Shown one piece after another: positions 11,170 to 23,681 of a stretch of DNA of 64,000 bases. The stretch comes from Struthio camelus (Eukaryota > Chordata > Aves > Struthioniformes > Struthionidae). Positions within the stretch are counted from its first letter, which is position 1. The number at the start of each line of letters is the position of its first letter. The notes below the pieces were generated by a model. The model was given only the letters and a program-made list of their open reading frames with translations. It did no database searches and was not told where the DNA came from. The translations under genes were made by a program, and so were the position numbers. The stretch is taken from contig NC_090981.1 of the NCBI RefSeq assembly GCF_040807025.1, positions 41,333,817 through 41,397,816 on the forward strand. Reading direction: 5' to 3'.

Positions 11170-14100
11170 GCCTCATTCATCCAAATTCAGTTTAATCTTT
11201 TCAAATAAATATAAGGCTCAGTCTTCAAAATAAGTTAAATCAAATTCAAATAAACTTTTTTCTGTAGGAACAAAAGTACCAAAACAAAGCTGTATATCCT
11301 CTAGAATGCTCTGACCACAAAACTTGCTTAAAAAGAATTCCTTAGACACTAAAACAGTGAGAATCTAAATGGAAAATGTACAGACAATTATGACAGAAGT
11401 AATAAAAGCTGATGAACTAATAGCCTGGTAACTTAAGTCTAAGAAGAAATGAGATTTCATTGCAAGTACTAAGGAAAAAGACTGCTGGACTAATCACACA
11501 ATCCATAAAGACAATAATACTTGTGATTCCTTCAGGAAAATTTCCACAGTCCAGGAGGTTTATCTTTTCTGAAGTTGCAATATCACGACACCAAATTAAG
11601 TCTTCTAATGTTTATGTCCAGAAAATGATTTAGTCTTAGCTGAGGAAATGCATCAGATGCACAGAAAGCTATCAATACATTGCAAACAGTAAATCCTGTA
11701 GTTTTCATATCACAACACAAAATCTTACCTTTGCAAATGGTCTTCTAGACAGAAAATTGTACATGCATATGTTACAGAAGTGAATTTATCTAGTCCAAAG
11801 TTATAACCGCAAAGCTCTACTGACAGAAGAGAAAAAGTGGAATAGCACCAATGACACACACCACTTGAACTTTCGAATGAAAAAAGTGTTTTCTAAAAGT
11901 GTACTCAGAAGGTCACTTCGGTTAACAGTAAGCAAGCAAGATTTATTAAAGGAGCGCTCAGAATATTTATCAAGCCAATAATATTTGGCACACAACCTGG
12001 CAAGGTTTGGCTCTGTAACATCTCTTAATCTTTTAAGGTTATTTCCCATTCAACATGTGTCAAACCAAGAGGACCAAAGTATAACAGCCCTAGCTCCAAT
12101 ACCACACTTTGCCATATCTCCCCTATAAATACATAACTTTTAAAGACAGATAATGGATACCACACTAAGCACTGAACTCGAGCAGACTTTAGGCAGTTCA
12201 AGTGTCAAAACAGCCTATCTCATCACATACTTGCAAACGCAGTTTCACCTACAAGCACCTACACACAACTTCACAGCTGGGACCTGCCCTCAGTCTGAGA
12301 ATTTTCAAGATTTCTCTCCTATATAAACTGTACTGTAATTCTGAGTGGCAAAACACAACCTGTACCTGCAGCCCTAGAGAATATAACAGGATGGGAGGAC
12401 AAAAACCACACGGAGACAGACCTCTGGAAACTGAAAATACAAGATTCTAGGTGACAGAAAGCAAGCAGTCTGACCTCGTAGCCTAGAAACAAAGTTACAA
12501 TCCTCAGAGTCCTTTCTCCTAGACTGGGGCCACTTATTCATTTGCATTTAAAAGTTAATTGAGCACAGTCAATCACACATCCACAACTTGCATTCCCTCC
12601 TGGGTAAGCACATATCAAACCTGTAAGCCTTGTATTCCCTTTAAATAAGAATATTCCTCATGAACTCTTTAAACAGAAAATTATAGGTCTTTTAAGATTG
12701 CTTTAGGAGTGTGCAACTTACACCAGGAAGTGTAAGTTCCCTTAAGTTTCCCAAAGTCCAGACTAGGTGTCTGTGTGCACTGCGGGTCAGAATAAATGAA
12801 AGAGGCAGAGGGAGCAGAAAGAAAGTCTCCCACTCATCAGTGATTTAGAAGCTCAGGCATCCGAATCCAGCATGTGCACTGGCAAGCACACTCACCACCT
12901 AGCTACTGGCTGTTGTAACGCATGTCACCATCTGTGAGGCTAGTCCACTTTTTCTGAACGTTCAATTGAAAAGCTGAACAGAAACAACTCTGTACTATAA
13001 TGGCAGGGGACTTGCACAGGATGTGAAACATTCGCTTTTTAGGCTCTGAATCACACGAACTAGAGAATCCAGGTCTCTCACATCTGTTCTGAATGCTCCA
13101 GCCACAGAGCAATCAACAGAACTGATTAAGAATACAGCTTCATCTGTGCATCTCCCTGTTTTCTACACTCAGCATGGCCCCTGCAGCTGCCATTCTCCAG
13201 GCTTCAATTCCTGACTGCGAGGCAGCACAACCTTCAATTAGGGAATAAGAGCCTGCAGCAGACACCTATACGGGCAGCTGCAGAGTGCAGGAGCGCTCGT
13301 AGGAGGCTGACCTTCGTTTCTTGATCCTAGCACCATGACAATTGAGGGTTAAAGGGTTACCAGAGTCACCAGGCAGAGTATCTGTCATACCATTTTCTTA
13401 AAATCAAATGCAAGTATGATAAGCAAACCCAACAAATTATTAAGATCCAGACGTGAGATAAGGGATTGCCTCTACTGGTCTAAAACAGTCACTTGACTTT
13501 TATTGGGGCTAATATTTAACCTCTTAGATTTTTAGTAATTTTTAACCACATGACCACTTCTCTCTGAACATCTTCATTTACTAACAGAAATGCTGAATTA
13601 GAATACCACTTTCGCACACTAGAGGGGTGGCGGGAAGGTTGGGAAGAAGATTTATGAAGAGGTGCAAGTGACAGTCAGCTAAGCCATGAACGCTCTTAGC
13701 ATGCCCAGGCCCTCAAGAAACCTCATCTTGGCTTTATTGGGTCTTCTTCAGTTCCTCCAGGAGGAGGGTTTTTCAAGAGCCACGAGGGTACACTGCAGGA
13801 GTGCAATGGCAACGTGACAAACTCAGTTGGCTTCTGTTTTTAGGTTTTGGTGGGGGTTTTTTTTTTATGTCCCTTCTCCTTTCCACTGTAGTTAGTGTAG
13901 CATTCTTTTCTGTGGTTGTTTTGTAACTATCTGCCAAAAATTGTAAAAGAAGAACTATTTCAGAGTTAATTAACTTTGCTTCAAAAGCTTTCTGACTGTT
14001 GGCACCAATGCTTTTGTCATTCCTGAGCCTCTGAACTGACAATTCTAATACAACAAACATTTTCATATCCTCATATCTCTAAGTATAGCTCTTTAGAATC

Positions 14101-14793
14101 TACCAGGACTTAAATAAACCAAAACACACAGTTCCTTGCTATTTAACTAAGCTTTCCAGTTACTATGCACACAAAGCGCTTACTGTGTACTGGTTGTACT
14201 GATCTCAGTGGGAGCTGGGGAACTGAATCACTCTCGAGTTTTGTGCTATCACCTCACTTGGTCCACACCATCACAGTAGGCAGGTTACAATTTTTACAAA
14301 TTACAATTTATTATGCATTACCACCACATGTTCTTCAACAGCTCTTGCTTCAAAGCATACCAATAAAAGGGCAACTCTTTCACTGAAAGAAAGCAAGTAG
14401 TACCAGCCTTGACTCAAGGATCTTGTATGGTTTCAGAAAAAAACAGAACTGAAAAGTTTCCAGTTGTGCTGTGAATTATAAACACTAAATGTTTCTTTAG
14501 TGGTTACGTTCTTGTCAAGGCAGATTAAGACAAACTGGATTCTCTGTGTTTTCAAACATGTAAACAGGCTCTGCAGATTAGAGGTAGTGTTTTGAACTGA
14601 AGCAGAATCTGGCACATCCAGTATTTTGCATGTCTAATTTCAAAAAAGAGAAAAAAATTACTCCAGCAGCTGTGATTTTTTGACTAGTCTCATATTGCTC
14701 ATAACAAGATTAATTTACTTCTCTTCTACATTGTGCAATTTTATTCTAGAAGTAACCAGCATTTGATCTACTGGAGATCAAATATTCTTAATT

Positions 14794-14847
14794 TTACCTA
14801 CTGCCTTAGTAGGCAGTACTTACCTACTGCCTTTACCTAATGCCTTA
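14794..14847. repeat. Three copies of a 15-bp unit
   Basis: TTACCTACTGCCTTA (14794-14808), the same with one terminal change (14820-14833) and TTACCTAATGCCTTA (14833-14847). The first copy also forms a 7-bp stem with the following GGCAGTA. Probably local duplication. Confidence 0.7.
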
Positions 14848-16429
14848 GTTTGTAGATACTATCGCCATTAGGCAAACAATCCAAACCATATAAATGGCAG
14901 AGCCATTTACAAATGTTTGCTATTAAAAAAAAAAATCATTAAATGAGGAACTCAAACTTAGTTCAGTAATTTTAGTTTATATTTAATCGCATTGCTGCTT
15001 TAAGCTAAGGCTTCCATCAGAACAGTCTCCACTAAATCCCACGCAATAAAATATCAACAACTACATTCCCATTTATCCTCCCAGATGGGAATCTGTCTTG
15101 TCGGTGTCTTCACAAGTGTCACTGATTGCAATGCCAGAAATTATTTCAAGAACAACAACTTTCTGGTAGTTCTGGGTTCCCTTTCATGCTCCAACTGAGA
15201 GTGCACTGTAGCTTTCCACACCTCTGGGGGTGCTTTCCATACCAGTCTGAAATACCTTACTTTCTCCACACAGCATCAACATTCAAATATGACCTTCTTA
15301 AAACTATGTCCAGACCTTCCAAAGATAACACCCTCACTACCTTCCTGTATGGAGGAAATCACTTTAGCTCCATTTTTGCCACTTAGGATTTAGAATTAAG
15401 ATATGATTAACTCACAGCAATGCCCAGTTAAAAAAAATTCTTGTCTTAAATCACAAGGTATGGCTCAAGATCACAAGTTTTATGACTGTAGTCACATGAC
15501 TGTAATCAGCATCCACTTAAGCCATTGAGAACTCAAACCAGGTTGAGGCTGAATCTCATGAACTGAAGAATGAGCCGTAAGACATTCTTGAAATCACTTC
15601 TCCCTTCACTGGGGTCAAATCCTGAAGCCCAACACCACAAAAAACTCAAGCGGTGGATGAAAAGGAAAGGCTGACAACAAACTCCAGAGAGAGAAATCAT
15701 TTGCAAGCAGATGCTATACAACAACTTGCTACCTTTTGACAAAAGGAACAACTTTCTTTTGCCCTTTTTTTAAATTTAAGAATTTTATACACACTTTTTT
15801 TTGAGAAATGTTAGGTTAATGCGGTACAAAAGTATTTTACATAAAAAGAAAAGAGAGAGAACACACAGTGTAACATAACGCAGCAATTGTCCTCTCACTT
15901 AAGGATCATAACAGACAACTGAAGATGGTCTAGTCTCACAAGATACTTACTACAGAAGTTTTTTATTATTAAAACTGCATGTTGGAAGAAAATAGAACTA
16001 GAGTCAGATATTAGAAAATGGCAACACAGTGTAATTAAAGCTGCTTGTGTCACTGTTTTCACACATCATAAAATAGCATGACTACACATTTTGATGCTTT
16101 CTCCCCTTGCAAGACGTCAGCCTCAGCTGGTGTTCATAACAAACAGTCCTTACTTTCTTTTGTTCTATTCAAGCATTCTTCCCCCCCCCTCCTTTTTTCC
16201 ACTGAAATACTTCACTTTTCACTGAACATGCAAGTAATTCTAGTCTCTCCTTATAGAGGGGCTCTTCACTACAGCACCTGAATGTTTCACATCTGTACCC
16301 CACCTCTGAACCAGCAGCAGCTGAGTTAGAGGTAAGACCCTAAAGAAAGCAGAGAACTAGTAACATCCAGGAATCTTCAGCTCTAACCTAGAGAGCTAGA
16401 AGCCCTCCAACTCCCACACCAGCTCCTGA

Positions 16430-16930
16430 CCACACCCCACATCTGTTCTCATAATTAACAAGCCCCCATTTTTTGGTTTCTCATGCAGCTTCAATCTTTC
16501 TCCAGTTCTTCACCCAAATCCAAATCCCCTCTGAAAACCTACATACCCCTCTTTCCTTCAACTTTTAGCCAAACTGCTTCACTAACAAACAAGTCTTTAA
16601 CCCACTCCCTTTTCCTTCTACCGCCAGCTTCCTGTAAACCACTTCACCTTTCACTCCTATTCTGGCTCCCCTCATTTTGACTTGCACAAAACCAGGTTTC
16701 CCTGTCCTCCTCACACCACACTAATTACAACTCCAGGCCTCAGCAGCAGGGCTGCCTCAGCCTTGTTATCATTCAGTTCCAGTCACAGCTGCATTTACTT
16801 AAAACAGGCACATACCCACCTTCCTTCCTTAGTGCTGCATCTTCTCACAGAGCTACTCTCACTTTTCTTTGCATTTCAACCTCAGCTTCCTGCTCTCTCC
16901 CGTGCTCTTGTTCTCTTGGTCACTGCCTGC
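16430..16930 (+). other. G-poor, pyrimidine-rich stretch
   Basis: The plus strand is strongly depleted of G; I count 11 G in the 180 bases 16501-16680. The lack of G, and so of TGA and TAG, explains the open frames here, which have proline/serine/leucine-rich composition and no domain. It lies about 1 kb upstream of the TMEM171 CpG island. Confidence 0.65.
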
Positions 16931-17519
16931 ACCTAGCAGGCTGGGCACACAGAAACCAGCTTTACTTATCCACTTCCACTGGCTGAATTGACTTTCCACT
17001 GAGGGAAATACAAAACAGATAAATTTGGCCTGGCTGTAACATCTAACAGTTCTCCAAGGGTACTGAAGCATTTTTTTTTAAAAGGGTTATACTGTAACTT
17101 GTTCACATTAGTCTTCCAATGTTCTCAAAGGCACTGGGTACGTGAGCCCCTGTTGCGGCCACAGTGACACAATGCTGCTGAGAAAAGGTCAGCAATCCTA
17201 CCCAAAGGGGGGGGGGGGAAGGTGGTTTCACCTAGCCCCACCCTCAGACATACCTCAATGCAGCGCAAAATCCAGCAAGTCAGTTCAAGACAATTCACTT
17301 ACATGAGTCCCTCAGTAATGTTAAAGCAACTAAAACAAAAAGGGACCCTGGCACAGCAGGTGAAGTACCATCTTCCCCAGAGCGCTGCTCAGCTACCTCA
17401 CCTGTCAGGCAGCGACGCCTTGGGAGACACCAGGCCTCGGCCACGCACGTCTCCGGAACTGGACTCCTCAGCTAGGAAATCACCCCAGGCAGGACACGAA
17501 CACATGCGTGCAGCCTCAG

Positions 17520-18210
17520 AGGTGGGTTACAGCCAGTTTCAGCAAGCGCGGCCAGGAAGGACCCCCGCGGCCGGCCCCAGCCCTCGGGGGCGCCGGGCCA
17601 CCTCGGCCCTCGAGCAACGCCACCAACATGGCGCCGCTTCGCACCTGGCCACGCGCCGGGGCAGCCGGCGGGGCCCAGCCGCAGCCCGCGAAGGCGCCTG
17701 CGCGCAGGAGGCGACGGAGCTTCCCCGGCGTGCGCGTGCGCGGGCAGCGGCGACGGCAGCCGGGCGGGGCGGGGGCGGCGCTGCCGCAGCCCCCCGGCAC
17801 GGCCCAGCCTCGGCTCCGCCCTGCCCCGTCGCAGGTGCGCGCCGCCGGGCGCAGGTGCTTAAATAGCGGCGCCGCCGAACCGCCGCGGTGCTCCGCGCCT
17901 CGCGCAGGTAAGGGGTGCTTGGCCCTGTGCTGTGGGCTCTGCTCGGCCCCGGTCCTGTGCGTGCCGCCGCCGCTCGCCGCCATGGCGCGGGGCCGCCCCG
18001 GGCGGTGCCGGGAGCGGGGCGAGACTGGGGCGTGTGCGGGGAACAACGTTGCTGCCAGGAGGTAGCTGCGTGCGGGGGGGGGGGGATTCGTGCTCGGGTG
18101 ACCCCGGCCCGCCGGAGGCCGGCGGGGGGTGTTCCGCCTCTCCTGCGGCGCCGTGCTGTCCTCTGCTCTGTTGCTGTCCTCGCGGTGTTTCCGGTCCTCC
18201 CCAAATAGCG
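17520..18210 (+). promoter_or_regulatory. TMEM171: CpG island, likely TMEM171 promoter
   Basis: GC-rich and dense in CpG, with sharp borders against AT-rich flanks. It contains a YY1-like CAACATGGCG (17624-17633, plus orientation), NRF1-like GCGCCTGCGCGC near 17693-17704, a TATA-like TTAAATA (17859-17865) and a good splice donor CGCAG|GTAAGG at 17907/17908. The next plus-strand acceptor leading into a recognisable coding exon is TMEM171 exon 2 at 23682. Long frames on both strands inside the island (17222-17866 +, 17539-18759 -) are low-complexity Ala/Pro/Arg/Gly products of GC content, not genes. Confidence 0.72.
17610..17907 (+). other. TMEM171: Putative TMEM171 non-coding exon 1
   Basis: The 3' border is the donor at 17907/17908 (CGCAG|GTAAGG). 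The 5' border is uncertain: YY1 sites usually lie just downstream of CpG-island starts, which would put the start near 17610, while the TATA-like box at 17859 would give a start near 17890 and an exon of under 20 nt. Joining to the acceptor at 23681/23682 gives a 5' UTR that reaches the TMEM171 ATG after 25 nt of exon 2. Confidence 0.5.
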
Positions 18211-19483
18211 GCTGAAAAGCGGAGACCGCGGCTGTGCCTGTGTGCGTTCCTTATCTAGGACGCAAATGCCTTGGAGTAAGAGAAGCCCCTTCTTGCTGCC
18301 GGGAGGGCCTGAGCGAGCCCCCCCCCTCCCCGCAGCGGGCTCTGTGCATCCCTCCTTTGTGCTGAGCCCGGACGGGTCAGAAGGGCCTGTGCGGATTAGT
18401 CGGCTGGTGTGTGATTTCCCCAGCTGCTGCTGGTGGCGATGGCTGGACGCTGTCTGGAGATGTGCTGTCCCTGTGCAGGCTCGTGTGTCCCCAGGGCAGG
18501 TGGTGGATGAGCTGCCCCATTGTGTTGCTCGTGGTGTGCTGCACAGGACCTGCTCTTCTGCAGTCCTTGCAATGACTTGAAAGAGCACCTGTGGTGTGCT
18601 GGAGCATGAAAAGGGATCCTCTATTGCACAGTGCTTTTCCCAGATGAGGTAGAGCTTAATTACTTGTCCAGGAGCTGGCTGTGGTTTAATGCCCCAGACC
18701 AGCCCAAAAAAATTTGGACAGGAAGGCCCTGAGGAATGTGAAGTCCTGTGTCCTCTCAAAAATCTCAGTCTTTTTGCCTGTACCTTTTGCTACTTCCATG
18801 CACTTCAGCCCCATGGGACAGACCCTCTTAGAAGCTGCTCTATTACCTGTTTGAAAGGGAAAGTTGGCTCTGGTTTTAACCATGTGCATGGACCTTACCT
18901 CCATCTACCTTCTCCCTTGTCTCCTTACAAGTACTCCAGGAAATGAGATGCTTTGCCCCTGCTCACTTGCATGTAGCCAGCATGTCATGTAAAAGGTCCC
19001 TCCTCCTTCTCCCCCCCCCCACCCCAACCCTGGGGAGCTCATCATTGAATCCTGGTCCTGCCCTGGCTGTCCACATGGCATCCAACCAGCCAGTTACTAG
19101 GCTGTGCTTTATAAACTCCTCTTTGTAGCCTAGCACCCTTCTGGGGTCCTTGTGCCCAACCCTGGCATCAGGGTCAGGACGCTTTCTCCCACTGGAGAAG
19201 GGAGTGGGGAACACCTGTGGACCTGCCTTTATTCTAGCCGTTTTTCCCTTCTGGCCTGTAGGGATAGTAGCTGGCAACTCCTTCAAGGAGCATAGTTGTG
19301 TGCCTGGCACAGTTCAGAGTCCCTGATGGTTTGTGGTGAGAAGGATCCCTGATAGATGTTTGTCTGGAGACTGGTAGGATTCATCCCACTTTCTGGAACT
19401 TCCTACTGCAGCTGCTTTCCTGCACTTTTCCAGACATTCATTCCTGTCCCATCTGCAACTGTTATTTGTAACAGTTAGGTATA

Positions 19484-19517
19484 ACTAGTAGTTATCACTA
19501 CACTTATAACTACTAGT
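19484..19517. repeat. Perfect inverted repeat, 12-bp arms, 10-bp loop
   Basis: ACTAGTAGTTAT (19484-19495), spacer CACTACACTT, then its exact reverse complement at 19506-19517. It lies inside the inferred TMEM171 intron 1. Confidence 0.82.
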
Positions 19518-22500
19518 AGTTTTACCCTCTTATACTGAGCGAATATAATCATTTTTGTCAGCCCATGTAAGCAGTTTTTTGTGACATCTGCTGGCTCTTT
19601 AGGAATCCTTTTGCAAAGCTTTTAGATATCAAAAATCCAAGAGTGAGATCCAGGGGAAAAACTGTGATATGATAACAGAAAATGGAATGGGTACAGAGGT
19701 GTGAGCAGAGAAGGAAACTAGATGTAGCAGGGAGCAAAAGGAGGAAGTTAGGAGCTTAGAGTTTTGACATGGCAGCTAAGCTGGATGAAATTAAGAGGAC
19801 TTCTCCTTCTAGGTAGCTTGTCCTGTCAGTATTCGTTGTTTAATTTTGAACTTGAAAAAAATCACAGAATGGCAGCAGCAACTTCCCGATAGCAATTAAA
19901 AAAATTGGAAGTATGAGGGTGGAAATATCTTAATAGAAAACTATGGGAAGGAATGGGTTGTGGCTTCTAATGGAGTTGCTGTTGTGGACTAAACATGACT
20001 TTTTTCTTTTTTGAAATAACTACACAGACTAGACCTGATCCTTCTGTTAGTGATGATCTGGCAAGAATGGGGCCTGGTCTGTGAAACAAAACAGAGGAAC
20101 GGCAGTGTTTTAATTCTTCCAGTACTTTTTTCTTTTAATCCTCAGTTCCTGATCTCATATGACTGCAGGAGGATCTCAAATTTCATATGGGTAAGGGAGT
20201 AAATTTTATAGCCTAGGTAGTTGCAGAGGAAATCTTGGAAAATATGAGCTCTGAAGGCTCAAACTAGAAAACAAAAAAGTCCCAGTTTCATAATTAAAAA
20301 TATATTTTTAAATTTCTTCAGTTCTCCATAATATGAGAGTTGTATTAAGTTCTATGCACACAAAGAACAAAAAACCTGAGGTGTTATTTCCTGTTCTATC
20401 TACCTGGCATGGGCCAGAATTAAAAAAGCATAAAACGCTATCATGCAAGTTAAGCTCATAACCAGACCAGCTGTGCTTCCTGTTCCCTATCCCTTATACT
20501 TAACTGCCTCCACACTGCTCAACTTTGTTCTTGCTGTTTCTGACCTGGTATTTCCATGCCTGCTCTCAAGCTATATGTAAATATGGAGGGAATATTCTCT
20601 TAAGATGTGTGCAAGTGGAGACATCTGATCTAATGGAAGTAGTTCGAACGCATGGTCAATGTAAGGCCCACATCTTTCTTAAAGTATATTTTCTTGAAAC
20701 TCAAGAAATAAAGCTTAATCTTTCCTTGGGTTTACTATTAAAATTTGGTGGTAGCATAAATGAAATTAGTCCTCTTTTGGACTTTGCAGCGTAAAATCTG
20801 TGTCTTTCATCTTCAAAGCCACAGCAGACTGTTCTCAGTGTTCCTTCTTTTGTGGCATGGAAGAATTAAGAAAATATGCACATGCTTCATTTCTAATGTG
20901 TGTTTTAACTTAATCTCATAACAAGATGATTAGTGGAAGAGAAGCAGACACTGTGTTGAAGCAATGAAAACAAATCTCTAGGGTTTTTTTGAAGGGCTAA
21001 AATGTTGAATATCTCTTCACTTCACGTTGTTTCCTTTTGTCCTAATTAACTTTTACTTATTTCCCTGTTTTCCTCTCTAGAGGGTATTGCAAAGAAAAGG
21101 ATTCAGACTTCTAATTATAGTGTATTGCTGTTATAATGGTTAATGTGCCCCAACAGAAAAACATCTTAAGATAGCAGTGTCTGAAATGGGTTTTTTGTAT
21201 TTCAGAGGCCCTATACTTACTTTTGCGCCTGTCTTGGTAGGTCAATGACTTTGAACCACACTAGATCAATTATGAAAATAGCAAGAGCTTTCTAGACATC
21301 AGGGAGTGTATGCAGTATACTTGATAAAATTGCTTCTGGTCACTTGGGAAAGACCAGTGGAACCAGGGAAGGAGGAGTGACCAACATAATCCATTTTCTG
21401 TGCTCAGAAACAGAGCCTTCAAATGAGCTCAAACTTGTGCAGTATTGACAGTAAACTTTAGCTAAAGATCTTCAGTTTGGAATCTATCAAAATTTCTTTT
21501 TAATTTCTCTTTCTTGACAGGCAGTCCTCTCTAGGGCTCTCTGTAGCTTCTCCTCCACCCTGGCAAAGTGAAGCTGTGACTATTTCACCAAGGAAGCTTC
21601 AGCTAGCAGTTTCTCAAACCAGTTTTAATGATTGCACTCAGAACAGTGAAGGAAATACTTAACAGACTCTAGTCTGTTTACAAATAAACTGATCAGAATA
21701 ATGGGCTGCATTAAGGCGGGTTCCTTACTTTTGCTCTCTGAGACTGGTTGGCTGAGATGCTTTGTGCTTTCCAGCAGTGGCCTCAACAGCTTTCTTGTGT
21801 GGAGCAGCCTGTTTCCTTGCCCTTCCAATCTTGTGCTTAATATGTGTTTTACCTGTATGCTGCTCTCGGCTTCCTCCCATACTGTTAGAGGTCCAATTTG
21901 ATGCTTAGCAGTAAAACAGCTGATGGTTTCAACATTTGTGTATCTGTCTATGCATTTCTTTGAATGGGGCCCTGCTCTTAAAGATGAATGACTTGATGGA
22001 TTGCCTTGTATTGCATATAGATAGATATTTATGTATTTGAGAAACTAAAGCATAGTGGCTTTTTTGGTTTGTATTTTGTTTTCATCCTTGTTGGGTACTG
22101 CAGTTACTGGGGAATAACATGGGACTTGTTGTGGCTGACACATGTTCAGCTGTTTACTTCCAGAAATCACAGAATACTTTGTTTTCCTTAGGGAATGACT
22201 GTTGTTGAGGCATGTGCGAGGAGGAGTCTTGCTTGACTTCTAGCTTTCAGTTGTCTGAATTAGCAGTTAACTAACAAACAGCAGCAATTAAATCAAATGC
22301 CTACTTCCATCTCTGACAGACTTCTCCAGTACATATCCAAGTACTTATCCAAGTCACAGGCAAAGAAGTCTGTCCTGGAAGATCCTGATGAAGGGAAGGA
22401 AGACAGGTTTAAATACTGCAACATGGGCTGGCTTTTAAATGAAAGCAATTGTAACTACTTTCCTTTCTACTGTGGACTGGAGGCAGCTTTCTCATGGTCC

Positions 22501-22684
22501 AGCCAGATGTGCTGTTTTTCAGAGCCTGGAATTCCCCTGGGTTTCTGGTTAGCTTTTTCTAGATGGTAGCTTCTTGGGAAGATACCTCCTGGGTTGCTAG
22601 CCACTGTGGGTAGAGGTAACCATCCAATTTCTGTAAGCCAGAGTGTCAAAGTACAGACTTCCTCATGGGTAGCAGCAGAAATAA

Positions 22685-22711
22685 CTTTGCTAGAGCTGTC
22701 TTTGCTAGAGC
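22685..22711. repeat. Direct repeat of 12 bp, period 15
   Basis: CTTTGCTAGAGC at 22685-22696 and 22700-22711, separated by TGT. Short local duplication in intron 1. Confidence 0.8.
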
Positions 22712-23681
22712 GCGCCCTTCTAATTCAGTAAGGCTTTCCCTGCCCTTGTTTATCCACATCCAGCAGACTCCTCATGCCTGTTACCTTGCACAGAAAACTG
22801 CTTTGGCATCAGCACTAGTTTGTTTTCTTTTTGTCTTGCTTCTGAATCTAGCTTCCCATGGGCTTCTAGGCTTAGAAGCCTTCTGGGAACCAGCTTTGCT
22901 ATATTAACTTTTTAAAGTTTTCCTGGAGTTCAGAGAAAGTCAAAAGGAAGTGTGGCAGCAATATGCTTACCAGCTCTGAGCTCAAAACCAGTGAGACTTG
23001 AAGTATGAAGTCTTTATTTAGCATAGCTTGCTTTCTTTTTTTATCTTTTCGGAACAGAACAAAAATCTTCTGTGTCCTTGCTCTTGCGGATATATAGGAC
23101 AGGAATCTAGGGAGAGAAGCTGAAAAGTCTCTAACCTGGTGAAGGAGAAACATACCTTTCAAAGCATATAAATCTTGCATTAGATGTCTTTAGAGTCCAG
23201 TAATCATCAAGTACTCCTTTGAACTAAGGTTCTTTCTCTCAACTGTGTATTATCTTCCAATTCTCCTTTGGTGACAGCTGTTACTTGCTGGAAATTCAGT
23301 ATAGAACCTCCTCCTAGCTTCCTCTTTTCAAGAGGAAAGCTAGTCTCTCCTTGTTGCAAAGATTCAGCCTTTGCAAATAATGCCCCTTTGACTGTAAGAC
23401 TTCCTATCTAAAGAAACAATGTAGCTGTCCAACAGTAATAGTGGAGATATTACAGTTGTTTTCAGTCTAATTGTAAAGCAAGTGTTGTCTCTTCATCTGT
23501 ATTCAATGACAGCAAACTTAATTAGGCCCTTTATTCCATAATGGAGATAATGCAAAACAGAAAATATACGAAGAAGATCCAATTCTAATATGCTGAGTAA
23601 TCTACTTACAGGAGTGAATATTATAAAGTAGTTAGTCCCACTACTTTCTCCTTTTTGACTTATGTTTTTTTGTGTTCACAG

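Larger units (their letters stand above)
10216..17519. other. Intergenic region upstream of TMEM171, no gene seen
   Basis: About 7 kb of low-CpG, AT-rich DNA. Holds an 18-bp tandem microduplication at 11130-11169, a triple short repeat at 14794-14847, a strongly G-poor stretch at 16430-16930 and a run of 12 G at 17207-17218. None of the open frames shows a domain or a plausible splice structure. Confidence 0.6.
17908..23681 (+). other. TMEM171: TMEM171 intron 1 (inferred)
   Basis: Bounded by GTAAGG and TTGTGTTCACAG. The first 300 bp continue the CpG island; the rest is ordinary AT-rich intronic sequence with no coding exon recognised. It contains a perfect 12-bp hairpin (19484-19517) and a 12-bp direct repeat (22685-22711). 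Confidence 0.55.

Noticed and set aside
17222-18759. Long overlapping frames on both strands around the first CpG island (up to 406 codons, minus)
   Set aside because: Low-complexity Ala/Pro/Arg/Gly content, open on both strands at once, explained by lack of AT-rich stop codons in a CpG island; no domain.
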